A DNA stretch of 64,000 nucleotides from Cyanobium sp. Cruz CV13-4-11 (GTDB lineage Bacteria > Cyanobacteriota > Cyanobacteriia > PCC-6307 > Cyanobiaceae). The position numbers and the translations under genes were made by a program. Positions 53,554-61,399 of this stretch are shown piece by piece. The first letter of the stretch is position 1. The number at the start of each line of letters is the position of its first letter. A model generated the notes under the pieces. The model made no database searches. It had not been told where the DNA came from and was given only the letters and a program-made list of their open reading frames with translations. The stretch is from positions 124,001 through 188,000 of the forward strand of contig NZ_JAGQCH010000001.1 in NCBI RefSeq assembly GCF_024346055.1, in the 5' to 3' direction.

Positions 53554-55139
53554 CAGCGGCGGGCCGCGAGGCGCTCCAACACGTGCTCCAGGGTGTAGCC
53601 GAACAGGGCGGGATCCGGCTCGCCCTGGCCCAGATCGTCGAGACCCAGTTCGCTCCAGCGGCCATCCACCCGCGCCTCCAGGGCGGCATCCCGGCCCAGG
53701 GCCTGGCCCCAGTCGTGGCGTTTCTCCGGGCCGATCTTGGTGGTGGCATCGATGGCCAGCCGTCCCCCGAGTCCCAGCCGTTCGCTGGCGAAATCGAGCG
53801 AGTCGAAGGGGGTGTCCTCCAGCACGAACAGGTCGCGCTGCGGATCCACCTGGGCGCTGATCGCCCAGATCACCTGGCGCGGGTCGCGGATCGCGATCGA
53901 CTTGTCGACCACCACCACGAACTTGGTGTAGGTGAACTGGGGCAGGGCGCTCCAGAAGGCCATGGCCGCCCGCTTGGCCTGGCCCGGGTAGGCCTTGTCG
54001 ATGGCGATCACCGCCAGCTTGTAGCTGAGGCCCTCCATCGGCAGGAAGAAATCGACGATCTCCGGGATCTGCTGGCGCAGGATCGGCGTGTAGATGCGGT
54101 TCAGGGCGATCGCCAGCATCGCCTCCTCCTTGGGAGGGCGGCCGCTGAAGGTGGTCAGGAAGATCGGCTCCCGGCGCTGGGTGACGCAGTGGAAGCGCAC
54201 CAGGGGAGAGTCCTCCTCACCGCCATAGAAGCCCATGTGGTCGCCGCAGGGGCCGTCGGGGAGAACCTCACCGGGGGTGATCGTGCCCTCCAGCACCACC
54301 TCGCTGTGGGAGGGCACCTCCAGGTCGAGGGTCTTGCAGCGGGCCAGCCGCACGCCCTCGCCGGCGTAGAGGCCGGCGAACAGCCACTCGCTCAGCTGCA
54401 CCGGAATTGGCGTGGCCGCCGCCATCACCAGCAGGGGATGCACTCCGATGGCCACCGCCACCTCGAGCTTGCGGCCCATCGACGCCGCCTTGCGCAGGTG
54501 CCGGGCGCCGCCCCGCACGCTCAGCCAGTGCACGGTGGCGCTGTTGATCGACTGGCGCTGCAGCCGGTAGACACCGACGTTGGGGACGCCGGTGTCCGGG
54601 TCCTTGGTGATCACCAGCCCCAGGGTGATCACCCCGCCCGCATCCCCCGGCCAGGGGCGCAGCAGGGGCAGCTGCTCCAGGTTCACCGCCTCGCCCCGCA
54701 GCACCTGCTGGTGGCAGGGGGGGGTGAGGTCGCGGTCGGGCCGGGCCTTCACCAGGTCCCAGAACACCCCCCCGAACGTCATCACCTCCTTGAGTCCCTT
54801 CGGCGGCCGGGGCTGCTGCAGCAGGGCCAGGCGCTCCCCCAGGGCCTCCAGTTCCTCGGGCCGTTCCATGCCCATGCTCCAGAGCACCCGCTCCACGGTG
54901 CCCATCAGGTTCACCGCCACCGGCATGGGGGAGCCGATCACGTTTTCAAACAACAGGGCCGGGCCGCCCATGGCCAGCACCCGATCGGCGATGGCCGCCA
55001 GTTCCAGATCCGGGTCCACCGGCGCCGCGATTCGCCGCAGCTGGCCGCGCTTCTCCAGCAACGCCAGGAAATCGCGCAGATTGCGCTGCCGTCCGAGCGC
55101 CTTGCCGCTCCCAATCCCGTCGGCCACCACTCCCGCCAC
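53553..55139 (-). CDS. ubiD: UbiD-family prenylated-FMN decarboxylase
   Basis: A 528-residue decarboxylase, probably acting on a polyprenyl 4-hydroxybenzoate intermediate in plastoquinone synthesis. Marks: RDFLALLEKRGQLRRIAAPV at the start, GPALLFENVIGSPMPVAVNL near 65, DPDTGVPNVGVYRLQRQ with SINSATVHWLS (prFMN loop), and GPCGDHMGFYGGEEDSPLVR with QRREPIFLTTFSGRPPKEEA. The C-terminus has RDPRQVIWAISAQVDPQRDL. The start is uncertain: GTG 55137-55139 is used, with GTGs 9 and 12 bases later. It is coupled to Rrf2 and divergent from comB across 60 bp. Confidence 0.93.
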   Translation of the reverse strand: MAGVVADGIGSGKALGRQRNLRDFLALLEKRGQLRRIAAPVDPDLELAAIADRVLAMGGPALLFENVIGSPMPVAVNLMGTVERVLWSMGMERPEELEALGERLALLQQPRPPKGLKEVMTFGGVFWDLVKARPDRDLTPPCHQQVLRGEAVNLEQLPLLRPWPGDAGGVITLGLVITKDPDTGVPNVGVYRLQRQSINSATVHWLSVRGGARHLRKAASMGRKLEVAVAIGVHPLLVMAAATPIPVQLSEWLFAGLYAGEGVRLARCKTLDLEVPSHSEVVLEGTITPGEVLPDGPCGDHMGFYGGEEDSPLVRFHCVTQRREPIFLTTFSGRPPKEEAMLAIALNRIYTPILRQQIPEIVDFFLPMEGLSYKLAVIAIDKAYPGQAKRAAMAFWSALPQFTYTKFVVVVDKSIAIRDPRQVIWAISAQVDPQRDLFVLEDTPFDSLDFASERLGLGGRLAIDATTKIGPEKRHDWGQALGRDAALEARVDGRWSELGLDDLGQGEPDPALFGYTLEHVLERLAARR

Positions 55140-55199
55140 CCCGTCCTGCGCCGTCGAGCTGCTGTCTACTGTGACGCACCCCCGTAGCGATCGTGTCCC

Positions 55200-55955
55200 G
55201 TGCTGCTCTCCTACTTCCACACCTCCGAAGCGGTCCCGCCCCTGCTGCCGCCCGAGGAAGGCGGCCCCGATGCGGCCGTGGTCATCGATGTGCTGCGGGC
55301 CACCACCACCATCGCCTGGGCGCTGCAGAACGGGGCCGAGGCGATCCAGGCCTTCGCCGACCTCGGCGCCCTTGAAGCCGCCGCCGCCGACTGGCCGGCC
55401 GCCCGTCGGCTGCGGGCCGGTGAGCGGGGCGGCCAGCGGGTGGAGGGCTACGACCTGGGCAATTCCCCCTTGGCGGTCACGCCGGAGCGGGTGGAAAGCA
55501 AGCGCATTTTCCTGAGCACCACCAACGGCACCCGCTCCCTCGATCGGGTCCGGCCTGTGCCCCTGCTGGTCACCGCCTGCCTGCCCAACCGCACCGCCGT
55601 GGCCCGGCGGCTGATTGAGCGCCGTGCCCTGCGGGTGTGGATCGTGGGCAGCGGCTGGGAGGGGGACTACTCCCTCGAGGACAGCCTGGCGGCGGGAGCC
55701 GTGGCTTCGGCCGCGATCGAGCTGGCGGTGGCGCCCCACATGGGGGTCGGCTGTGCCAACGACGAGATGCTGGCGGCCCTGGCCCTCTGGCAGCAGTGGC
55801 GCCATGACACCGAGACCTGCCTGCGCAGCGCCAGCCACGGCCAGCGCCTGATCGGCCTCGGCAACCATGACGCCGATTTCGCCTGCTGCGCCGCCGTGGA
55901 CAGCCTGGAGATCGTGCCGATCCAGGCCGAACCCGGGGTGCTGCGCGCCAGTTGA
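55200..55955 (+). CDS. comB: 2-phosphosulfolactate phosphatase (ComB family)
   Basis: A 251-residue Mg-dependent phosphatase homologous to ComB of coenzyme M synthesis. Marks: [20 protein letters not shown] near 27, [31 protein letters not shown], and [20 protein letters not shown] near 147. Cyanobacteria do not make coenzyme M; homologs are widespread in them, and the product may be sulfolactate. The start is GTG 55200. It is divergent from ubiD and 61 bp before the nitrilase-family gene. Confidence 0.9.
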   Translation: MLLSYFHTSEAVPPLLPPEEGGPDAAVVIDVLRATTTIAWALQNGAEAIQAFADLGALEAAAADWPAARRLRAGERGGQRVEGYDLGNSPLAVTPERVESKRIFLSTTNGTRSLDRVRPVPLLVTACLPNRTAVARRLIERRALRVWIVGSGWEGDYSLEDSLAAGAVASAAIELAVAPHMGVGCANDEMLAALALWQQWRHDTETCLRSASHGQRLIGLGNHDADFACCAAVDSLEIVPIQAEPGVLRAS

Positions 55956-56016
55956 GCCGCGCCTTGCCCCGCTCGTCGGCTCCCTTACGATTCGCCCGTC
56001 TTGGAGCGGTCCAGCG

Positions 56017-56835
56017 GTGAGCAGTTTTCTGGCAGCAGCGCTGCAACTCACCAGCACGCCGGATCCGGAGGCCAACTTTTCAGCGGCTGAGGAGCTGATC
56101 GAACTGGCGGCCCGCCGCGGTGCCGACCTGGTCGGTCTGCCGGAGAACTTCGCCTTCATGGGCGACGACGCCCGCCGGCTGGAACTGGCACCGGTTCTGG
56201 CGGAGCGCTGCAGCCGCTTCCTGGTCACCATGGCTCGCCGCTACCAGGTGACCCTGCTGGGGGGCGGCTTCCCGGTGCCGGCGGGCGAGGGTCAGACGTT
56301 CAACCGCGCCGAGCTGGTGGGCCGGGAGGGCCAGCTTCTGGCCCGCTACGACAAGATCCACCTCTTCGATGTGGACCTGCCCGACGGCATCACCTACCGG
56401 GAGTCGGCCACGGTCCAGCCCGGCCACGACCTGCCCCCCGTGGTCGATGTGCCCGGCCTCTGCCGCGTCGGCCTGTCGATCTGTTACGACGTCCGCTTCC
56501 CCGAGCTCTACCGGCAGCTGGCCGGTGCGGGCGCCCAGTTGCTGATGATTCCGGCCGCCTTCACGGCCTACACCGGCAAGGACCACTGGCAGGTGCTGCT
56601 CCAGGCCCGGGCGATCGAGAACACCGCTTACGTCCTGGCGCCCGCCCAGACGGGGCTCCACTACGGCCGCCGTCAGACCCATGGCCATGCCTTGGTGATC
56701 GATCCCTGGGGCACCGTGATGGCCGATGCCGGGGTGGAGCCGGGACTGGCGATGGCTCCGGTCGACATGGCCCATGAGGCCAGGGTCCGTGCCCAGATGC
56801 CGAGCCTGCAGCACCGTCATCCGGCCCTTTTCTGA
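56017..56835 (+). CDS. Carbon-nitrogen hydrolase, Nit1/Nit2-type
   Basis: A 272-residue nitrilase-superfamily amidase. The catalytic triad is in place: Glu in LVGLPENFAFMG, Lys in RYDKIHLFDVDLPDG, and Cys in VGLSICYDVRFPELYR. The IHLFDVDLPDGITYRES stretch and ALVIDPWGTVMAD are typical of Nit1, which removes deaminated glutathione, or Nit2 omega-amidase. The start is GTG 56017. The amiC frame opens directly after its TGA, so they may be co-transcribed. Confidence 0.92.
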   Translation: MSSFLAAALQLTSTPDPEANFSAAEELIELAARRGADLVGLPENFAFMGDDARRLELAPVLAERCSRFLVTMARRYQVTLLGGGFPVPAGEGQTFNRAELVGREGQLLARYDKIHLFDVDLPDGITYRESATVQPGHDLPPVVDVPGLCRVGLSICYDVRFPELYRQLAGAGAQLLMIPAAFTAYTGKDHWQVLLQARAIENTAYVLAPAQTGLHYGRRQTHGHALVIDPWGTVMADAGVEPGLAMAPVDMAHEARVRAQMPSLQHRHPALF

Positions 56836-57942
56836 GTGTTCATGGGAGTGCGTGCGGCGCGATTCGCCTGGTTGCTGAGCCTGCCCCTGCTGCTCGGGGC
56901 CCTGCCCGCCCAGGCGGCGAGCGCCCTTTCCGCCTGGCGCCTCAGCCGGGAGGGGGTGCTGGAACTGCGCACCTCTCCGGGGGTGCGGCTGCAGGCCTTC
57001 TACGAGGAGGGTTCGGGCGTCACCGGGCCCCGGGTCTGGGTGGACCTGCCCGGTGCCCCCCTGCGCAGCCGTTCGGTGCCCGTCGGCGGGTTGGTGCGGG
57101 AAGTGCGCATCGGCCGTCCCGATTCCGGAACCACGCGGCTGGTGCTCGAGTTCAGGCCCGGCACCCGCCTGGATCCCCGCCAGCTGCGGCTGGTGGGCAC
57201 GGCGCGGGATCGCTGGCGCCTCAGCCTCACTGGCCTGCCCCTGAGTGGCTTCACCCGCAATGTCGGTGAGGGCGACATCGACGCACCGACCTCCAGCTGG
57301 ACCGCTTCGCGCCCCACCGGCTACGGCAGCAGCGGCCGGACCACCTCGGGCCAGCCGCTCTCCACCGACGGCCTGCCGCCGGTGCCCCGGGGCCGCTTCC
57401 GGGTGGTGATCGACCCTGGCCACGGCGGGCCCGATCCGGGGGCCGTCGGGATTGGTGGACTGCGGGAAGCCGACGTCGTGCTGGATGTGAGTCTGCAGGT
57501 GGCCCAGCTGCTCCAGGCCCGGGGGGTGCAGGTGCTGATGACCCGCACCTCGGACGTGGACGTCGACTTGCCGCCGCGCGTGTCGCTGGCCAACAGCAGC
57601 AACGCCGCCGCCTTTGTCAGCATCCATGCCAATGCCCTGAGCATGGCCCGCCCGGATGTGAACGGCGTGGAAACGTTCTATTTCCAGTCGGGCAGCTCCC
57701 TGAGGCTGGCCCAGGCGATCCAGTCCCGGATCATGGAGATCTCGCCGGGGACCCCCGACCGCGGCGCCCGACCGGGCCGCTTCTTCGTGATCCGCCGCAC
57801 GGTGATGCCGGCGGTGCTCACTGAGATGGGCTTCGTCACCGGCAGCCTCGACGCCCCCCGCCTGGCCGATCCCAATTTCCGCCGCCGCATGGCCGTGGCG
57901 GTGTCCGCCGGCATCCTCGACTTTCTCCAGGGGGGCTCGTGA
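56836..57942 (+). CDS. N-acetylmuramoyl-L-alanine amidase with AMIN domain (AmiC-type)
   Basis: A 368-residue periplasmic enzyme that cuts peptide from glycan during cell separation. A signal peptide (FAWLLSLPLLLGALPAQAAS) covers about 10-29. The AMIN domain follows (about 30-135, VRLQAFYEEGSGVTGPRVWV), then a Ser/Gly linker. The Amidase_3 domain (about 188-366) has zinc motifs VVIDPGHGGPDPGAVG, Glu in GLREADVVLDVS, and SIHANAL. The C-terminal Glu lies in AVLTEMGFVTG. Start is GTG 56836 or ATG 56842. The stop overlaps the murI start (GTGA). Confidence 0.94.
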   Translation: MFMGVRAARFAWLLSLPLLLGALPAQAASALSAWRLSREGVLELRTSPGVRLQAFYEEGSGVTGPRVWVDLPGAPLRSRSVPVGGLVREVRIGRPDSGTTRLVLEFRPGTRLDPRQLRLVGTARDRWRLSLTGLPLSGFTRNVGEGDIDAPTSSWTASRPTGYGSSGRTTSGQPLSTDGLPPVPRGRFRVVIDPGHGGPDPGAVGIGGLREADVVLDVSLQVAQLLQARGVQVLMTRTSDVDVDLPPRVSLANSSNAAAFVSIHANALSMARPDVNGVETFYFQSGSSLRLAQAIQSRIMEISPGTPDRGARPGRFFVIRRTVMPAVLTEMGFVTGSLDAPRLADPNFRRRMAVAVSAGILDFLQGGS

Positions 57943-58763
57943 GCCTGCTCGTCGGTCTGTTCGACAGTGGCCTCGGCGGCCTGACGGTGCTCCGCCAGGT
58001 CCATGCCCTCTATCCCCATTCCCCCTGCCTCTATCTGGGGGACACGGCCCGAGTCCCCTACGGGCAGCGCTCCAAGGAGGAGATCCGGGCGATCGCCTCG
58101 GAGGTGGTGCACTGGCTGCGACTGCAGGGGGTGGGGGTGCTGGTGATGGCCTGCAACACCTCCAACGCCCTGGCCCTCGACGTGGCGGTGGGCGAAGCGG
58201 GCGTGCCGGTGGTGGGGCTGATCGACAGCCTGGCCAGCGAACTCACCAGCGACCACGTCGGGGTGCTGGCGACCCCGGCCACCGCCGCCAGCGGTGCCTA
58301 CCGGCGCTCGATCCAGGCCTGCCGCCCCTCGGCCAGGGTGCTGGAGATGGGCTGCCCCGCCTTCGTGCCCCTGATCGAAGCGGGCGATCTCCAGGCTCCT
58401 GAGCTGCGGGCTGCCGCCGCCCGCTACCTGGCCCCGTTGCTGGCGGCGAACGTGGACACGATCGTGCTGGGCTGCACCCACTACCCGCTGCTGCGGGCCC
58501 TGCTGGCCGAACTGCTCCCGCCCGATGTGCAGCTGGTGGACCCCGCCCTGGCGGCCGCCCAGCGCCTCGGACCCCTGCTGGCCAGCCTGGGAGACTCCCC
58601 CGAGGTCGACCAGGCGGTGGAGTCGGTGCGGCCGCCCCTGGAGCGCACCCGGTTCTGTGTCACCGGGCCCGCCGAGGCCTTTGCCACCGCGGCCGCCGCC
58701 TGGCTGGGCAGCCGGCCGGCGGTGCGCAGCGTCAGCCTGCAGTCGCCCACCCGCGCCTATTGA
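57939..58763 (+). CDS. murI: Glutamate racemase
   Basis: A 274-residue enzyme that supplies D-glutamate for peptidoglycan. Marks: GLFDSGLGGLTVLRQV near the start, LGDTARVPYGQRS, the first catalytic Cys in LVMACNTSNALAL, and the second in IVLGCTHYPLLRALL. Length is typical. GTG 57939 overlaps the amidase stop by four bases, linking cell-wall synthesis and turnover. The prenyl synthase begins 37 bp downstream. Confidence 0.95.
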   Translation: MSLLVGLFDSGLGGLTVLRQVHALYPHSPCLYLGDTARVPYGQRSKEEIRAIASEVVHWLRLQGVGVLVMACNTSNALALDVAVGEAGVPVVGLIDSLASELTSDHVGVLATPATAASGAYRRSIQACRPSARVLEMGCPAFVPLIEAGDLQAPELRAAAARYLAPLLAANVDTIVLGCTHYPLLRALLAELLPPDVQLVDPALAAAQRLGPLLASLGDSPEVDQAVESVRPPLERTRFCVTGPAEAFATAAAAWLGSRPAVRSVSLQSPTRAY

Positions 58764-58800
58764 GGCACGGCCCCTAGGATCCATTCATCGTGGAGGTGAC

Positions 58801-59772
58801 GTGGCGACGGTTGCAGAGTTGCTCCAGCCGGTGGAGTCCGACCTCGATGCCCTGCTGGCCGACCTGCGCAGCCTGATCGGCGCCGGCCATCCGATTCTTC
58901 AAGCGGCCGCCGAGCATCTGTTCGCGGCGGGTGGCAAGCGGTTGCGGCCGGGCATCGTGCTGCTGCTGTCCCGGGCCATTGCCCCCGATGGGGGCCTTAG
59001 CCCCCGTCACCGGCGGCTGGCGGAGATCACCGAGATGATCCACACCGCTTCGCTTGTTCACGACGATGTGGTGGACGAGGCGGCCACCCGCCGGGGCGTG
59101 GCCACGGTGCACAGCCGCTTCAACCATCGCGTTGCGGTGCTGGCCGGCGATTTCCTCTTCGCCCAGGCCAGCTGGCACCTCGCCAACCTCGACGATCTCG
59201 AGGTGGTGAAACTGCTCTCCCGCGTGATCATGGATCTGGCCGATGGCGAGGTGCGCCAGGGGCTGTTCCGCTACGACACGGGCCAGAGCTTCGAGACCTA
59301 CCTCGAGAAGAGCTACTGCAAGACGGCGTCGCTGATCGCCAACAGTGCCCGGGCCGCCGGGGTGCTCACCGGTCTGCCCGAACCTCGCCTCGACGCCCTC
59401 TACCGCTTCGGTCGTCAGCTGGGCCTGGCCTTCCAGGTGGTGGATGACATCCTCGATTTCACCGCCAGCGACCAGCAGTTGGGCAAGCCCGCCGCCAGTG
59501 ACCTGGCCTCGGGCTACCTCACCGCCCCGGTGCTTTATGCCCTCGAGGAGCGGCCGGCCCTGGCCGGGCTGATCGAGCGGGAATTCTGCGAGGCCGGCGA
59601 CCTCGACCAGGCCCTGGCCATGGTGCGCGGCTGCGAGGCCATCGGCCGGGCCCGAGCCCTGGCCGAGGGCTTTGCCCGTGAAGCCCACGAGGCGATCGAG
59701 TGGTTGCCCCCCTCGGAGCCCCGCAGCGCCCTGCGTGCCCTGCCCGAGTTTGTCCTCAGCCGCCTCTACTAA
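58801..59772 (+). CDS. sds: Solanesyl/polyprenyl diphosphate synthase
   Basis: A 323-residue trans-prenyltransferase that probably builds the plastoquinone side chain. The substrate motifs are ASLVHDDVVDEAATRRG (first Asp-rich) and FQVVDDILDFTASDQQLGKP (second Asp-rich). The KRLRPGIVLLLSRA Lys/Arg site is near residue 40. The GTG at 58801 has a GGAGGT ribosome-binding sequence 4 bp upstream. A cyanobacterial-type -10-like TAGGAT sits at 58776-58781. The chain length is assumed from family. The stop overlaps the convergent HAD gene by four bases. Confidence 0.9.
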   Translation: MATVAELLQPVESDLDALLADLRSLIGAGHPILQAAAEHLFAAGGKRLRPGIVLLLSRAIAPDGGLSPRHRRLAEITEMIHTASLVHDDVVDEAATRRGVATVHSRFNHRVAVLAGDFLFAQASWHLANLDDLEVVKLLSRVIMDLADGEVRQGLFRYDTGQSFETYLEKSYCKTASLIANSARAAGVLTGLPEPRLDALYRFGRQLGLAFQVVDDILDFTASDQQLGKPAASDLASGYLTAPVLYALEERPALAGLIEREFCEAGDLDQALAMVRGCEAIGRARALAEGFAREAHEAIEWLPPSEPRSALRALPEFVLSRLY

Positions 59773-60440
59773 TCCAGCTCCACCTCCTCCAGCGAGTTGA
59801 GGCAGATCACCCCTTCGGGGTAGGCCTGGCAGCCCACCCCCGGAGGCAGCAGCACATGCACCCGGCAGCCGGCGCCCAGGGCGGCGGCCACGCCGGCGCT
59901 GGAATCTTCGAATGCCCAGCACGCCGTTGGTGCCACCCCGAGGCGCCTGGCCGCGAGCAGGAAGGGATCCGGAGCGGGTTTGCCGCCGCCCAGGTCCGGA
60001 TCATCGCCATGGACCCGTTCGCGGATCAGGGTCAGCCAGGGGTGGGGCGCCACCTTCACCGCCACCGCCTGCTGTGCGCTGCTGGTGGCCAGGGCCATGG
60101 GGATCCCCAGGGCCACGCAACGGCGCACCAGGACCTCGGCCCCGGGCATGGCCGGGGCTGTGGCCAGCAGGGCCTCGGCGATCGGCTGGCGTACGGCCAG
60201 CAACTCCTGGACGCTGAGCGGCGCCCCTCCGGCGGCAATGATCCACTGCTGCACCTGGCTGGCGCAGTCGAGGCGCCGCCGGCCCCGCAGGCTCAGCAGT
60301 TCGGCCCCAGCGAGGGGGCGGCCGAAGCGGGTGGAGGCCTCCTGCCAGGCCCTGGCATGGGCGGGTTCGGTGTCCAGCAGCAGACCGTCGAGATCGAACA
60401 GGCAGGCGGCGGGTCGCTGGGGCATGCCCCCAGCCTGCAT
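59769..60440 (-). CDS. HAD-superfamily phosphatase (beta-phosphoglucomutase/Gph-like)
   Basis: A 223-residue HAD hydrolase. Motif I is ACLFDLDGLLLDTEPAHARA with the nucleophile Asp. Motif II is PMALATSSAQQAVAVK, motif III Lys lies in GGGKPAPDPFLLAARRLGVA, and motif IV is CWAFEDSSAGVAAALGAG. The helical cap lies between I and II. The substrate is unknown. Start ATG 60440 shares a base with the stop of the small gene upstream (TGATG); an ATG five codons later is an alternative. Confidence 0.9.
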   Translation of the reverse strand: MQAGGMPQRPAACLFDLDGLLLDTEPAHARAWQEASTRFGRPLAGAELLSLRGRRRLDCASQVQQWIIAAGGAPLSVQELLAVRQPIAEALLATAPAMPGAEVLVRRCVALGIPMALATSSAQQAVAVKVAPHPWLTLIRERVHGDDPDLGGGKPAPDPFLLAARRLGVAPTACWAFEDSSAGVAAALGAGCRVHVLLPPGVGCQAYPEGVICLNSLEEVELD

Positions 60441-60751
60441 CAGGACGGATCGGTCTCGGGGTAACGGTCCTCCAGGGCGGTTTCCAGGGTGGTGAGCAGC
60501 AGCACCAGGGCGGCCCGCTCATCGAGTTCGCTGCCGCCCACCTCATCGATCCAGTGGTGGCAGAGGGCCTCGATCTGCTGGAACAGCCCGGTGCCGCCCC
60601 GCAGCAGGGTCATCACCTTCTCGACGTTGTCCTCATCGATGTCCGGCGGCAGACCCACCACGTAGCGGCGACCGTCGTCGCCCACGTAGGTGAGGTTGCC
60701 CTCGGCGTCCCGTGTCGGGCCGGCATGGGGCGTGATGGGCTGCTCCTCCAT
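60440..60751 (-). CDS. Conserved small acidic hypothetical protein
   Basis: A 103-residue protein I do not recognise by name. It is acidic and soluble, with an N-terminal beta-rich part (GNLTYVGDDGRRYVVGLPPD) and a helical C-terminus (QQIEALCHHWIDEVGGSELD, LLLTTLETALEDRYPE). ATG 60751 is preferred because GGAG lies 8 bp upstream; an in-frame ATG at 60766 is the alternative. It is translationally coupled to the HAD gene. Confidence 0.7.
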   Translation of the reverse strand: MEEQPITPHAGPTRDAEGNLTYVGDDGRRYVVGLPPDIDEDNVEKVMTLLRGGTGLFQQIEALCHHWIDEVGGSELDERAALVLLLTTLETALEDRYPETDPS

Positions 60752-60866
60752 GGCCTTCCGCTCCATTCCGGTGGGTTCGTCCCCTGGCTAACGCCGCCTG
60801 GCGATCTTGCCAAGCAGCGATGAGCAGCCCTGATCGGCCCGATCGGTGCTTCAGGCCGTGGGGGCC

Positions 60867-61319
60867 TCAGCGGTTCAGCTTCTGCATCCGCCAGGTCACG
60901 AAGGTGCCGATCGGACTCCAGAGCAGGAACGGCAGCAGCAGCAGGCTGGCGGACCGTGACACGGCCAGCAGCGCCAGGGCCAGGCCCAGGCCCCAGAGCC
61001 AGCCGGCCAGGCCCGCCGCCGTGCCCCAGGCGAGCCGCCGGGTGCGGCAGATCAGCAGCGTGTAGCTCTGCACCAGCACCAGCAGCACCAGGAAGCCCGC
61101 CATGGCCAGGGGCGCCGTCACCCCACCGGCCCCCCAGCGGATCAGGGCCGAGGCGTAGAAGCAGACGTAGACGACCGACCAGATCAGCGGGATCCAGCGC
61201 TCGAAGGTGAGCCAGCGGGGGCGCCGCAGCCGCAGGAACCAGGCGAACTGCTGGCGGCTCGGGGTCAGGACAGCGATCACCAGGCCCATCACCAGCAGGA
61301 TCGTCAGCCAGGCGGGCAT
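60867..61319 (-). CDS. TspO/MBR-like membrane protein
   Basis: A 150-residue protein with five hydrophobic helices, as in the TspO/MBR (tryptophan-rich sensory) family. Supporting stretches are RPRWLTFERWIPLIWSVVYV near 33-52, YASALIRW, and LLLLPFLLWSPIGTFVTWRM near the end, resembling the family's fifth helix. Tetrapyrrole binding would be expected, fitting a chlorophyll-making cell; this is inference. It is divergent from acs across 80 bp. Confidence 0.75.
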   Translation of the reverse strand: MPAWLTILLVMGLVIAVLTPSRQQFAWFLRLRRPRWLTFERWIPLIWSVVYVCFYASALIRWGAGGVTAPLAMAGFLVLLVLVQSYTLLICRTRRLAWGTAAGLAGWLWGLGLALALLAVSRSASLLLLPFLLWSPIGTFVTWRMQKLNR

Positions 61320-61399
61320 GGGAATGGGGCCGTGTCCCTCCAGCGTGGCCTGTCTGCGGTTGAATGCACCATGCCCCAGCCCGCACGGCAGGCTTTGCC

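Noticed and set aside
55140-56231. N-terminal extension of ubiD
   Set aside because: The reading frame continues but lies antisense to comB and the nitrilase-family gene; UbiD homology starts after 55139.
3042-58100. HIP1 octamers (GCGATCGC), for example near 3042, 4041, 43634, 54106 and 58090
   Set aside because: I noticed only about five, close to chance for this base composition, so no HIP1 enrichment can be claimed.
58525-58800. Extended N-terminus for the prenyl synthase
   Set aside because: It lies inside murI; GTG 58801 has a strong GGAGGT just upstream.
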